From Bacillota bacterium (lineage in GTDB: Bacteria; Bacillota; Sulfobacillia; JAJYWN01; JAJZPE01): a stretch of DNA of 64,000 nt. Shown one piece after another: positions 30,469 through 39,175 of the stretch. The stretch spans positions 82,892 through 146,891 of the forward strand of contig JAJYMC010000003.1 of assembly GCA_021787335.1 (NCBI GenBank), given 5' to 3'. Each line of letters begins with the position of its first letter. Position 1 is the first letter of the stretch. Made by a program: the position numbers and the translations under genes. The notes beneath the pieces are model-generated. The model had not been told where the DNA came from and made no database searches. It saw nothing but the letters and a program-made list of their open reading frames with translations.

Positions 30469-31219
30469 TCCCAAGGCCCTGTGGAGCATCACCTACGGGC
30501 TCTATGTCGTCACCGCGCGTTCCGGCGACAAGCTCAATGGGCAGATCGCCAACACCGTCTTCCAGGCAACGGCCGAGCCGGCCCGCGTCGCCGTGAGCAT
30601 CAACCGCAACAACCTGACCCATGAGTACATCGAAAAGAGCCGCGCCTTCGCCGTCTCCTGCCTCGACGAGACGACGCCGATGGAGTTCATCGGGCTCTTC
30701 GGCTTCAAGAGCGGCCGCGAGGTCGATAAGCTGGGCCAGGCCAAGCACCGTGAGGGCGCGACCGGCAGCCCGGTGGTCACCGAGAACGCCCTGTCCGTCA
30801 TCGAAGCCAGGGTGGCCGACAAGCTCGACGTCGGCACGCACACCATCTTCGTCGGCGAGGTTGTCGCCGCTGAGGTCCTGCGACCGGGCAAGCCGATGAC
30901 CTACGCTTACTACCAAGAGGTGAAGAGAGGCCGCGCGCCGAGGGCCGCGCCGACCTATCACGCGCCGGAGGGCGGCGCCGGCGAGGCCGCGAAGCCGGCG
31001 CCGCCCAGCGCACCGGACGAGGCCGCCAAGCCCGCGGCGCCCGTCCCGGGCCCGACGATGAAGAAATACGTCTGCGACGTTTGCGGCTACGTCTACGATC
31101 CCGCGGCTGGCGACCCCGACGGCAAGGTCCCGCCGGGGACGCCGTTTGAGAACCTGCCGACCGACTGGAAATGCCCGGTCTGCGGCGCGAGCAAGGACGA
31201 GTTCTCGCCGCAGGACTGA
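30461..31219 (+). CDS. hrb: High-molecular-weight rubredoxin (flavin reductase domain plus rubredoxin)
   Basis: A 252-residue electron carrier. Residues about 1-160 form an FMN-binding split barrel of the flavin-reductase type ([39 protein letters not shown]). A Pro/Ala-rich linker follows, then a C-terminal rubredoxin with [18 protein letters not shown] and [13 protein letters not shown] binding one iron. This is the Hrb architecture known to pass electrons from NAD(P)H to flavodiiron protein. The GTG start overlaps fprA. It completes an operon that removes superoxide, peroxide and oxygen. Confidence 0.93.
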   Translation: MFDPKALWSITYGLYVVTARSGDKLNGQIANTVFQATAEPARVAVSINRNNLTHEYIEKSRAFAVSCLDETTPMEFIGLFGFKSGREVDKLGQAKHREGATGSPVVTENALSVIEARVADKLDVGTHTIFVGEVVAAEVLRPGKPMTYAYYQEVKRGRAPRAAPTYHAPEGGAGEAAKPAPPSAPDEAAKPAAPVPGPTMKKYVCDVCGYVYDPAAGDPDGKVPPGTPFENLPTDWKCPVCGASKDEFSPQD

Positions 31220-31284
31220 AGCTTCAACCGCAAGCAGACCGGCCGCGGTCGAGGAGCGCGGCCTGGCAACAAATGGGCCTTTTC

Positions 31285-31312
31285 TTGACGTAACATGACC
31301 GTGTGTTATAAT
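31285..31312 (+). promoter_or_regulatory. Promoter of the CAU tRNA gene
   Basis: TTGACG (31285-31290), 16-base spacer, consensus TATAAT (31307-31312), about 40 bases before the tRNA. Confidence 0.82.
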
Positions 31313-31352
31313 TGAGACTGCTTGAGCATACGTCAAGAGCGCACCTTTGCGC

Positions 31353-31428
31353 GGGCCCATAGCTCAGCGGTTAGAGCTACCGGCTCATAACCGGTTGGTC
31401 CCTGGTTCAAATCCAGGTGGGCCCACCA
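31353..31428 (+). tRNA. tRNA with anticodon CAT (elongator Met or Ile2)
   Basis: Cloverleaf with acceptor GGGCCCA / TGGGCCC, D-arm AGCTCAGCGGTTAGAGC, anticodon stem ACCGG/CCGGT with loop CTCATAA (CAT at 31386-31388), T-arm CCTGGTTCAAATCCAGG, and encoded ACCA end. The G-C first pair and lack of three G-C pairs in the anticodon stem exclude initiator tRNA. Elongator Met and lysidine-modified Ile2 cannot be separated safely by eye; the variable and T-arm regions recall Ile2. Confidence 0.93.
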
Positions 31429-31437
31429 GCGAAAAAC

Positions 31438-31476
31438 GAACCCCATGGTCGTGCGACCCTGGGGTTTTCTTTTTCC
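31438..31476 (+). terminator. Intrinsic terminator after the CAU tRNA
   Basis: AACCCCA pairs with TGGGGTT, and inside it GGTCG pairs with CGACC; TTTTC and more T follow. Confidence 0.8.
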
Positions 31477-31690
31477 ACCGTTGCCTGTTCAACCAGCGGC
31501 GGCCACCCCCGCGTCGCCCCAGCGATGGCGACTTGGCGGGACTTCCGTGCGCGTCAGTGATTTTCCTTCGCCAGCGCCCGGGGCCGCCGCCGGCGGGTTG
31601 AGTCAAATCGCTAGCAGCGGCTCATACTGATATTGACCACGGAGGCGTGGCACGAACCAGGTCTTTAGCTGGACACAGGAGGTAACGCGA

Positions 31691-32089
31691 ATGGCTACAA
31701 AGTCTAGAGTCGGGTCGGGTAATATAAGTGGCACGGGTGTCACCGTGCGCATCGTCGTCGGCATCATCCTCTTGGCCCTGGCCATCTTCCGGTTCGTCGT
31801 CGGGTTCTGGGCGGGCGTCTTCGTGACCGCGGGCATCGTCGCGTTCATGACGGCCTTCACCCGGACCTGTCCGGCCACGACGGCATGGAATCTATGGTTC
31901 GGCGGCGGCAGCAGCCCTGCGCCCAAGCGCCTGACCGGCGGCGGACCCGAGCCGGGGCAAAGCTCCGCGTCCGCGAAGGGCTCGAGCGGCGGGCACGGGC
32001 GATCTGAGTCCGAGAAGCGCGACGCGTCCGGGGCCGAGAGCGGCAGCGGCGGCGGCAAGCACGGCGGCGACAGCGACAAGGACCAGTGA
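31691..32089 (+). CDS. YgaP/DUF2892-like membrane protein with a low-complexity tail
   Basis: A 132-residue protein. Two hydrophobic stretches (VRIVVGIILLALAIFRFVVG and VFVTAGIVAFMTAFTRTCP) and a short Cys/Trp segment resemble the small DUF2892 transmembrane family found in YgaP-like proteins. The last 55 residues are a Gly/Ser/Lys/Glu-rich disordered tail (GSGGGKHGGDSDKDQ). ATG 31691 has AGGAGGT upstream. Function unknown. Confidence 0.65.
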   Translation: MATKSRVGSGNISGTGVTVRIVVGIILLALAIFRFVVGFWAGVFVTAGIVAFMTAFTRTCPATTAWNLWFGGGSSPAPKRLTGGGPEPGQSSASAKGSSGGHGRSESEKRDASGAESGSGGGKHGGDSDKDQ

Positions 32090-32242
32090 TCGGGTCCCGC
32101 CCATTCCTGACGAGGTAGGAAGCGGGCGGGGGGGCGTGGAATCACTTCTATGACCGGTCGGTGGCCCCACGCGCCGGCCGACGGTCCGGCCGCCATGAGC
32201 GCCGGGCCGGCCATCCTGACCCTGGACGGAGGACGCGCGGCG

Positions 32243-32977
32243 GTGGCCTTCGGAGTCCTGCCCCCCCGTCTCAACTGCATCGCCGATAAGGTCCCGCCCG
32301 GAAGCGTGGTCGCCGACATCGGCACCGACCACGCTTATTTGCCTATCGGCCTCGTTCTCAGCGGCCGTTCACCGCGGGCCATCGGGAGCGACACCAAGCG
32401 GGCCCCGCTGGCGGCGGCGGCCGCCAACATCGTCGACGCCGGGGTGGCCGGTCAGGTCGAAATCCGGGAGGGCACCGGGCTCTCGGTCCTGACGCCCGGA
32501 GAGGTCGACGTGGTCGTCATTGCCGGCCTGGGTGGCGTGCTCACCTGTCGCATCCTCGAAGCCGACCCGGCCGTACGCTTCAGCGTCGAGCGCTTCATCC
32601 TTCAGCCGATGATCGGGGTCGAGGTCGTCCGGCGCTGGATTGACGACAATCAGCTGAAGCTGGCCGACGAGGACCTCGTCGAGGACGAGGGGCGGCTCTA
32701 CGAGGTCATCGTGGCCGAGCCGCGGACGGGCAGCCTTCCCGCGCCGGATGACCCGCACGGGCTCGGGCCCGAGGTCATCGACCTCGTCGGCCCGCTACTC
32801 CTCAAGCGGGGGCACCCGTTGTTGCGCCGCCATGTGGAGACGAAGCTCGGCCAGTTCCGTAAGGCTCTGGAGGAGTTGCGTCAGGCAAAGGCGCCGCGAT
32901 CGGCCGAGGTCCGCGCGCGTTACCAGAGGATCGCCGACGGGCTGGCAGAGGTGCTCCGGTGCCTGCCAAAGTCGTAG
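32243..32977 (+). CDS. trmK: tRNA (adenine(22)-N1)-methyltransferase
   Basis: Makes m1A22 in the D-arm region of tRNA (TrmK/YqfN family). The 244-residue protein begins LPPRLNCIADKVPPGSVV, then VADIGTDHAYLP (SAM loop), VVIAGLGGVLTCRIL and FILQPMIGVEVVRRWI, followed by a coiled-coil-like C-terminal tail. GTG 32243 is chosen because GGAGGAC sits about eight bases upstream and the resulting length matches B. subtilis TrmK; ATG 32150 would add 31 atypical residues. In Bacillus this gene directly follows sigA; here it is about 22 kb away. Confidence 0.9.
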   Translation: MAFGVLPPRLNCIADKVPPGSVVADIGTDHAYLPIGLVLSGRSPRAIGSDTKRAPLAAAAANIVDAGVAGQVEIREGTGLSVLTPGEVDVVVIAGLGGVLTCRILEADPAVRFSVERFILQPMIGVEVVRRWIDDNQLKLADEDLVEDEGRLYEVIVAEPRTGSLPAPDDPHGLGPEVIDLVGPLLLKRGHPLLRRHVETKLGQFRKALEELRQAKAPRSAEVRARYQRIADGLAEVLRCLPKS

Positions 32978-33053
32978 ACGTGGCCGGGGTATTCTGTTAA
33001 GCTTGAACAGGGCGCCCGCCGCCCCACAGGCGATTACGGGGGAGGAAGAGGAT

Positions 33054-33545
33054 TTGCCGGCCAATCAACGCGCGGCCCGACCGCTCGTGGTCTACATCGA
33101 CGGTGGGTCGCGCAACAACCCGGGCCCGGCGGCCATCGGCGTGGCCGTCTTCGAGCGGGAGGCGCTCAGTCGCGGCCAAGCGGCCGCGGAAGAGGGGCCC
33201 AAGCCGTTGAGCGAGGTGGGCCTGTACATCGGCCGGGCCACCAACAACGTCGCCGAGTACACGGCCCTCCTGCGCGGCCTCGAGGAGTGCCTGGCTGTCG
33301 GGGCCAGTGAGATCGAGGTCCGCTCCGATAGCGAACTTCTGGTCAAACAAATGAAGGGCGAGTATAAGGTAAAGAGCGAGGGGCTGCAACCCCTCCACGG
33401 ACGGGCCCGGTCCCTGAGCCTGACCGTGCCCACGCGGTACGTCCACGTGCCGCGGGAGAAGAACCGGCTCGCCGACGCGCTCGTCAACCGGGCCCTCGAC
33501 GAGTGGGAGAGAAGGAACCGCGATGCAGCCAATGGGGAGAAGTAG
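33054..33545 (+). CDS. RNase H-like protein (RNase HI family)
   Basis: A 163-residue RNase H fold. It begins VVYIDGGSRNNPGPAAIGV (first catalytic Asp), then NVAEYTALLRGLEEC (Glu), VRSDSELLVKQMKGEYKVK (second Asp) and VPREKNRLADALVN (last Asp). Removal of RNA from RNA-DNA hybrids is the likely role, though some members have other substrates. TTG 33054 follows GGGGGAGG with eight bases between. Its 3' end overlaps the TPM-domain gene by 23 bases. Confidence 0.87.
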   Translation: MPANQRAARPLVVYIDGGSRNNPGPAAIGVAVFEREALSRGQAAAEEGPKPLSEVGLYIGRATNNVAEYTALLRGLEECLAVGASEIEVRSDSELLVKQMKGEYKVKSEGLQPLHGRARSLSLTVPTRYVHVPREKNRLADALVNRALDEWERRNRDAANGEK

Positions 33546-34539
33546 GGCCGTCAGGGCGGCCGCCCTGGTCCTTGCCGCTGTGGTGGTTCTGGCCCTGGCG
33601 ACGGCCTTCGCACCATTGCCGTCCCTGGCCGCGGCGGCCTCGACCGAGCCGGTCTACCCGGCCCGACCCGAAGGCTACGTCAGCGACCTGGCCGGGGTCT
33701 TCACCGCGAGCCAGCTGGCCGACCTCGAGGCGATGCTCCGCGACCTCGACCGGGCGACCACGGCCGAGCTGGCCGTCGTCACGGTCAAGACCACCCAGCC
33801 GGTCACCGTCGAGGAGTATGCCGTCAAGCTCTTCGAGAAGTGGGGCATCGGCAAGAAGGGCCGTGACAACGGCGTCCTGATGCTCCTCGCCACGGACGAC
33901 CGGGCGGTCAAGATCGAGGTCGGGTACGGCCTCGAGCCGGTCATCACCGACGGCACGGCCGGCTCCATCCTCGACCGTTACGTGGTGCCCCGCTTCAAGC
34001 AGAACGACTATGCCGGCGGCCTGACCGACGGGGCCAAGGCCATCGCCAACCTCATCGCCCGCGATGCCCAGTCCCAGCTATCGCCCCAGTACCAGATCAA
34101 GGGGCGGGTCGTCGGCGGCATCCTGCCCGATTTCGTCCAGCGTGACGTGGTCATCCTGCTCGTCCTGGGCGTCCTCGGAGTCATCGTCATCGCCGCCGGG
34201 CTCAGCGGCCTCATCACCCGGCGCTGCCCCAAATGCGGCGGACGGATGTGGCGCTTCGACCGGGTGGCCGTCCACGCCACGGAGCACGAGGCCGGCCGCG
34301 GCGAGCGCGTCTACCAGTGCCGCAAGTGCGGGTACGAGACGACCAAGGACTTCGTCATCCCGCCCCTCGGGCACCCGCGCGGCGGGTCGGGCGCGGGCGG
34401 CGCCGGCGGCATGGGCCCGGGCTGGTTCGGCGGTATGGGCGGCTTCGGCGGCGGAGCCGGCGGAGGCAAGCGCGGCGGCGGTTTCGGAGGCTTCGGCGGC
34501 GGCCGCAGCGGCGGCGGCGGGGCCTCGCGGAAATGGTGA
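33523..34539 (+). CDS. Secreted/membrane TPM-domain protein with zinc ribbon and Gly-rich tail
   Basis: A 338-residue protein of the YgcG/TPM type. A signal peptide (AAALVLAAVVVLALATAFA) leads to a TPM domain (about residues 45-185: GYVSDLAGVFTASQLADLE, GKKGRDNGVLMLLATDDR, KIEVGYGLEPVITDG). A membrane segment follows (VVILLVLGVLGVIVIAAG, about 208-225), then a four-Cys zinc ribbon (RRCPKCGGRMW, YQCRKCGYE) and a Gly/Ser-rich tail. TPM domains occur in membrane-protein turnover and cell-envelope roles; the exact job is unknown. A LemA gene, a frequent partner, lies at 39176. Confidence 0.83.
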   Translation: MQPMGRSRAVRAAALVLAAVVVLALATAFAPLPSLAAAASTEPVYPARPEGYVSDLAGVFTASQLADLEAMLRDLDRATTAELAVVTVKTTQPVTVEEYAVKLFEKWGIGKKGRDNGVLMLLATDDRAVKIEVGYGLEPVITDGTAGSILDRYVVPRFKQNDYAGGLTDGAKAIANLIARDAQSQLSPQYQIKGRVVGGILPDFVQRDVVILLVLGVLGVIVIAAGLSGLITRRCPKCGGRMWRFDRVAVHATEHEAGRGERVYQCRKCGYETTKDFVIPPLGHPRGGSGAGGAGGMGPGWFGGMGGFGGGAGGGKRGGGFGGFGGGRSGGGGASRKW

Positions 34540-34596
34540 AAGGCCGCGGGTTTGGGGCGGCTCAGGTGTATCGGAGTGATTGGTGAAAGATGACCG

Positions 34597-34626
34597 GGGA
34601 GCCGTCGTTTGACGGCTCCCTTTCTT
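34597..34626 (+). terminator. Intrinsic terminator after the TPM gene
   Basis: Perfect 10-bp stem GGGAGCCGTC / GACGGCTCCC with a GTTT loop, followed by TTTCTT. Confidence 0.88.
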
Positions 34627-34674
34627 GCTATCCGTTGGGGCCCGGACTGACCAAAAGTGGTCCAGTCTAGTCAC

Positions 34675-34704
34675 TTGACACATTCCAATTGGGAAGTGTA
34701 TAGT
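34675..34704 (+). promoter_or_regulatory. Promoter with MerR-type operator in a long spacer
   Basis: Consensus TTGACA (34675-34680), an 18-base spacer and TATAGT (34699-34704). The spacer holds a 22-base imperfect palindrome at 34678-34699 (ACACATTCC and GGGAAGTGT, 18 of 22 positions symmetrical). This geometry is typical for MerR-family activators, and the gene it drives starts with a MerR domain. Confidence 0.68.
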
Positions 34705-34748
34705 GGAAACCACAAACCGCCACCCGGCCGGGAGGAGGGCCCACCGCT

Positions 34749-36227
34749 GTGCTCAGAGGCCTTACCGCCAAGGAAGTCATCGCTCGCGCCCGCGAAACGG
34801 GCCTCGACATGAGCGCCAGGACCTTTCGCCTTTATGTCGACTTGGGTCTGGTGCCCCGGCCGTCCGTGCGCAGCAATCCGCGTGGCGGCCGGTCGGGTTA
34901 CTACGAATCCCGTGTCGTTGGCCTTCTGCGGGCCATCGTGCAGCTGCAGGCGCAGGGGCAGACCCTCCAACAGGTCAAGGCTTTCCTGGACCGGCTGGCG
35001 GACATCGCTCGTTCCGGCGGCCGCGACCCACTGGAGGTGCAGTTGGAGGCGGCCGAAGCCCTTGCGGACGGCGATCACGCCGGCGCGGGCGGCCCCAAAG
35101 GCGGCCAAGACCCGCTCATCTGGCGTTCCGTCGGAGGCCCGCTGATGGCTGAGTTGATGCGGCACGGCCATCGGCCCGACCCTTCAGCGGTGGCCGAACT
35201 CAGGCTGCAGGCGGTCCTGCGCGACGGCGAGCGGGTGGAGGTGCCGTTGTTCCTGTCCCCGGCCGCGGTCGTCCATCGTCACCCGACGCGTCGAGACGAC
35301 GCCGCCCTCGGGTTCATCACCGCTGCGCACGAGACTGAAGTCGAGGGCAAGGACCGGCCGCCGGTTTCCGCCACCCGGATGCGCGACTGGCTGGAGCACT
35401 CTACCGATATCTCCCGGCCGAACTTCTTCGTCGCGGCGCGGGCGGCGCAGTCGCGACGGCCCACGGACGAAGCTTCCACCCTCCTGGGTTTCGCCGCCCT
35501 GGGCGTCGAGCCCGAGCGCCTGCGGGCCGGTCAGGTCCGCCTGGAGGGGCCGTACGTGGTCCCCGAATACCGGGGGCAGGGGCTGGGACGGGCGCTCCTG
35601 GAACAGGCCGAGGCCCGGGCCCTCGAACTCGGCGCGGGCCACATCGACGCCTCCATCGACGCCAGCGCCGCCAGGGCGGCGGCCTTCCTGAGGCACTTCG
35701 GCTATCACCCCGCGTTCTTCTACTGGGTGGCCGAGATGGATCTGGCCCGGACGGCCGCCGAGCGCCTCGAACATCGCCTTCCGAAACGCGCGACCTCCCG
35801 ATTGGAGATCAGACCGGTCGGCGACCGCGTCGAGCTCGATGCCCACCTGGTTTTCAACGCCCGGGTCCGCGCCGGGACGCCCGGCTTCTACCCGCTGACG
35901 GTCGCGGACCTCGCCGGCCTGTCTCTCCCGAGCACCCACCTCTTCGATGCCTACCTGGACGGCCGCCTTGTCGGCGTCTCCTGGCACAGCCTGGGCGGCC
36001 CGCGCGTCTACGTCAATGTCCTGCCCGAGTACGGCGGCACCTGGGTCGAGACCGCCCTGTGGGCTCACCTGCTGCGGTACGCCGCGGGCCAGGGCCTCAA
36101 GCGGGTCAGGACCGAGGCGGCCGGGGCTTCCGAGGCGGCCGCTCAGATCGTCATCTCGGTCGGCTTCGCCATCGACAGCATGCGAGTCTGTTATCGGAAG
36201 CGCTTCAAGGAGGCGGGTTCGCCGTGA
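34749..36227 (+). CDS. MerR-type DNA-binding domain fused to GNAT acetyltransferase domains
   Basis: A 492-residue fusion. Residues about 1-80 are a MerR winged helix (LTAKEVIARARETGLDMSA, FRLYVDLGLVPRP, GGRSGYYESRVVGLLRAI) with dimerisation helix (QGQTLQQVKAFLDRL). Residues about 190-340 form a GNAT domain (VRLEGPYVVPEYRGQGLGRA). Residues about 345-485 look like a second, more degenerate GNAT-like unit. The GTG start follows GGAGGAGGG. It overlaps the next ABC ATPase by four bases, so it heads an exporter operon. It may sense and acetylate the exported compound; this is inference. Confidence 0.78.
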   Translation: MLRGLTAKEVIARARETGLDMSARTFRLYVDLGLVPRPSVRSNPRGGRSGYYESRVVGLLRAIVQLQAQGQTLQQVKAFLDRLADIARSGGRDPLEVQLEAAEALADGDHAGAGGPKGGQDPLIWRSVGGPLMAELMRHGHRPDPSAVAELRLQAVLRDGERVEVPLFLSPAAVVHRHPTRRDDAALGFITAAHETEVEGKDRPPVSATRMRDWLEHSTDISRPNFFVAARAAQSRRPTDEASTLLGFAALGVEPERLRAGQVRLEGPYVVPEYRGQGLGRALLEQAEARALELGAGHIDASIDASAARAAAFLRHFGYHPAFFYWVAEMDLARTAAERLEHRLPKRATSRLEIRPVGDRVELDAHLVFNARVRAGTPGFYPLTVADLAGLSLPSTHLFDAYLDGRLVGVSWHSLGGPRVYVNVLPEYGGTWVETALWAHLLRYAAGQGLKRVRTEAAGASEAAAQIVISVGFAIDSMRVCYRKRFKEAGSP

Positions 36228-37339
36228 AGGCCGCCCCGCGGCTCGTCAAGCCGACGCTTGACCATGAGCCGGTGATCAAGGTCGAAGGTCTCATCAAAGA
36301 CTACATCATCCCGGCCCCGCCCACCCGGCGGGGCCTGACTTCCTCGCTCCGCGCGGTCTTCGCCACGCGAAAGGCCATCCGGCGGGCCCTCGAGGGCATC
36401 AGCTTCACCGTTCCGAGCGGCCAGGTCCTTGGCTTCATCGGGCCGAACGGGGCCGGCAAGACGACCACCATCAAGCTCCTGACCGGCATCCTCACCCCGA
36501 CCGCGGGCACGGTCCGTCTCCTCGGCTTCGACCCCCAGCGCGACCGCTATCGCTACACCTACCACATCGGCCTCGTCTTCGGCCAGCGGTCGCTGTTGTG
36601 GTACGACATCCCGGTCATCGAGTCGCTACGCCTTTACGCGGACATCTATGAGATCGACCGGGCCGCCCTCAAGCGGCGCCTCGACTGGTTCTCCGAACTC
36701 CTCGGCATCGGGGAGTTCCTCCACGTCCCCGTCCGCAAGCTGTCCCTGGGCCAGCGGATGCGGGCCGAGATCGCCGCCTCGCTCCTCCATGACCCCGAGG
36801 TGCTCTTCCTCGACGAACCCACGCTGGGGCTGGACGCCGTGGCCAAGGAGCGCGTCCGCGACTTCCTGCGCCAGGTCAACCGGGAGCAAGGGACGACCAT
36901 CATCCTGACCACCCACGACATGACCGACATCGAGGCCCTTAGCGACCGCGTCCTCATCATCGACCACGGCCGGCTCATCTACGACGGGGCCGTCGAGCCG
37001 CTCAAGCGCCTTGACGACGTGCGGGTCATCCAGGCCGAGCTGGCCACCGGGGCGGACGTCGCGGCTGTCGCCGCCTCGCTGGGAGACCTGCGGGAGTACC
37101 TGGCCGAGCCGGGGTCCCTGACCGAACGTGGCACCGCCGAACCCGGCACCGCCGAACCCGGCACCGCGGAGTCCGGGACCGGCCCGCCACGCCTGGTCCT
37201 CCGCGTCCCGCGCGACCGCTCCGTCGAAGCCGTCGGCCGGCTCATGGCCGTCGCCGACCTGGCCGACCTGAGCGTCCAGCCCCCGCGGCTCGACGCGGTC
37301 ATCCGTCGGGTCTACGAAAGGGGCGTGGGGGCCGGATGA
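36224..37339 (+). CDS. ABC-2 type exporter, ATP-binding protein
   Basis: A 371-residue ATPase of the drug/lipid export type. Walker A GPNGAGKTTT, Q-loop GLVFGQRSLLWYDIPV, signature KLSLGQRMRAEIAASLL, Walker B VLFLDEPTLGLDAV and H-loop TTHDMTD. The GTG start overlaps the previous stop (GTGA) and follows AAGGAGG. A C-terminal region after residue 250 contains three 15-base in-frame repeats coding GTAEP units. The signature helix and size fit the group partnered with DUF990-type permeases, which follow here. Confidence 0.9.
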   Translation: MKAAPRLVKPTLDHEPVIKVEGLIKDYIIPAPPTRRGLTSSLRAVFATRKAIRRALEGISFTVPSGQVLGFIGPNGAGKTTTIKLLTGILTPTAGTVRLLGFDPQRDRYRYTYHIGLVFGQRSLLWYDIPVIESLRLYADIYEIDRAALKRRLDWFSELLGIGEFLHVPVRKLSLGQRMRAEIAASLLHDPEVLFLDEPTLGLDAVAKERVRDFLRQVNREQGTTIILTTHDMTDIEALSDRVLIIDHGRLIYDGAVEPLKRLDDVRVIQAELATGADVAAVAASLGDLREYLAEPGSLTERGTAEPGTAEPGTAESGTGPPRLVLRVPRDRSVEAVGRLMAVADLADLSVQPPRLDAVIRRVYERGVGAG

Positions 37340-38166
37340 GCCGCTTCGTGGATCCGCCGAGCCGCTCTCTTGCCGCCAAGCACCTGCGCCTGCTGGCCCG
37401 CTACTGGGTCATCACCTTCAAGGAATTCACCGCCTACACCTGGGACGTCTACCTGTCACTGGTGCAGTTCGGGCTGTACATGGCTAGGTCGTTCGTCTTC
37501 TGGTGGGCCGTCCTCGGCACGGCCGGGGCCTTCGGCGGCTGGGGCCTGCCGGAAATCGCCCTCTTCACGGCCGTCTCCTACCTACCGGGGGCCCATGAGT
37601 TGGTCTGGAACTTCTGGAACCGGGCCTCGCTCTCCGATAAGGTCCTCCGCGGCGACCTAGACAAGTACCTGGCCCGCCCGGTCCACCCGTTGTTCGCCCT
37701 GGCCGCCGAAGACGTCAACCTCGCCGTCTTCATCCGCTATGGGCTGCCGCCGCTGGCCTTGGTGGTCGTCGTCGCCAGGGTCTATCACCTCCCGGTCGGG
37801 GCCGGGTCGTTCGTTCTCGGCTACCTCGTCCTTAGCCTGGGCAAGTTCGCCCTCGTCCTCATCCGCGCCACCGTGTCCATGCTGGCCTTCCGCCACGGCG
37901 AGGTATCCCAGGTGCAACGCTTCTTCTTCCAACTGACCGCCTTCGGCGGATACCCCGTGACCGCCTATCCCGCCGCTCTGCGAGCCTTCCTGAGCTATGT
38001 CCTGCCGGTGGGTTTCGTCGCCACCTACCCGACCCTGATCATGCTCGGCCGGTCGCCGACCGCCCCCGTCCTGGCCTTGGCCGCCGCCCTGGCCCTGGCC
38101 TGGTTGGCCGTCCTGACACGAGCCTGGCGCGCCGCCGTGGCCGGATACGATTCACCTGGGGGCTGA
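37336..38166 (+). CDS. ABC-2 type exporter permease, first subunit
   Basis: A 276-residue membrane protein with about six membrane segments, starting LLARYWVITFKEFTAYTWDVYL. It resembles the ABC2_membrane/DUF990 group, with KVLRGDLDKYLARPVHPLFA as the characteristic cytosolic loop. The ATG overlaps the ATPase stop by four bases and its own stop overlaps the next ATG. With the next gene it forms a heterodimeric membrane channel. Substrate unknown. Confidence 0.85.
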   Translation: MSRFVDPPSRSLAAKHLRLLARYWVITFKEFTAYTWDVYLSLVQFGLYMARSFVFWWAVLGTAGAFGGWGLPEIALFTAVSYLPGAHELVWNFWNRASLSDKVLRGDLDKYLARPVHPLFALAAEDVNLAVFIRYGLPPLALVVVVARVYHLPVGAGSFVLGYLVLSLGKFALVLIRATVSMLAFRHGEVSQVQRFFFQLTAFGGYPVTAYPAALRAFLSYVLPVGFVATYPTLIMLGRSPTAPVLALAAALALAWLAVLTRAWRAAVAGYDSPGG

Positions 38167-39026
38167 TGCGGATGAACACCACGACTTCGCGGCCGGCCCG
38201 CCGCCGGGCCGCCACTCCCGTCGTCGCCGCGGTCCGTGTCGCCCTCCGCGTCTACCTCCTCCAGCTCCGAAGGATGCGCGAGTACGGGGCCAACTTCCTG
38301 GCCGCGCTGCTCAACATCCCCGTGCTGATGGTGGTGACCTTCTTCGTCTGGAAGATCGTCTTCGGCGGTCGCCGCGAGGTCAACGGCTACAGCTTCGCGC
38401 AGGTCATCGCCTACTATATCTTGCTGCGTCTGGTCTGGCTGGTCGTCGAGAACGCCGGGACCGTGTCCGGCCAGATATGGCGGGATATCAACTCCGGCGA
38501 CCTCGGCACGTACCTCGCCCGCCCGCTCGACTACCAGCTTTACGGCTTCGCCCGAACGGCCGGACCGGCCTCCCTGTTCTTGGCCGCCGGGCTGGTCGCC
38601 TACGCCGGCGTCGCCTGGGTCTTCGGCCTGCCGCACGCTTTCACCGCCGACCGTCTGGCCTTCTTCCTGGCCTCCGTCGCGGGAGGGTTCGCCCTCTGGT
38701 ACCTCTTTCAGTCCCTCCTCGGGCTGGCCGCTTTCTGGATCGGTCGCCCCGACACCCTGCGTGACTTGGCCTGGGAGTTCTACGCCCTGTTCTCCGGCCT
38801 GATCGTCCCGAATGACTTCCTGCCCGGTTTGCTGCGCGCCGCCGCCGACGCCCTGCCTTTCAAGTACCTTTATTATCTGCCCGTCGCGGGCCTCCTCGGG
38901 CGGTTGACCGCGGCCGAGATGGCCCGCGCGGCGGCAGGCCAGGCGGCCTGGGTCGTCGGCCTCTTCCTGGCCACGCGTATCGTTTGGGCCAGAGGAGTCC
39001 GGCGTTTCGAGGCCCAGGGCGGGTGA
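38166..39026 (+). CDS. ABC-2 type exporter permease, second subunit
   Basis: A 286-residue membrane protein with about six membrane segments (LLNIPVLMVVTFFVWKIVFGG first). The loop DINSGDLGTYLARPLDYQLY mirrors the one in the preceding permease, marking them as paralogues that pair. Its start codon overlaps the preceding stop by one base. It closes the MerR-GNAT/ABC operon. Confidence 0.85.
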   Translation: MRMNTTTSRPARRRAATPVVAAVRVALRVYLLQLRRMREYGANFLAALLNIPVLMVVTFFVWKIVFGGRREVNGYSFAQVIAYYILLRLVWLVVENAGTVSGQIWRDINSGDLGTYLARPLDYQLYGFARTAGPASLFLAAGLVAYAGVAWVFGLPHAFTADRLAFFLASVAGGFALWYLFQSLLGLAAFWIGRPDTLRDLAWEFYALFSGLIVPNDFLPGLLRAAADALPFKYLYYLPVAGLLGRLTAAEMARAAAGQAAWVVGLFLATRIVWARGVRRFEAQGG

Positions 39027-39175
39027 AGCGCCCCTGCCCGGGCCCGACCGTGAAACCGGGCCGACCGCCCCGCTTGCCAAAAAGCGGCGCAGGCAATAGA
39101 ATTGAACCGGTCGACCCGGCCGGGGAGCTCACCACGACCCGGCCGAGGCGTTGAACGGGAGGCGGAGAACTAACG

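Noticed and set aside
31353..31428. Initiator tRNA-Met
   Set aside because: It has a G-C first acceptor pair and lacks the three G-C pairs in the anticodon stem that mark initiator tRNA.
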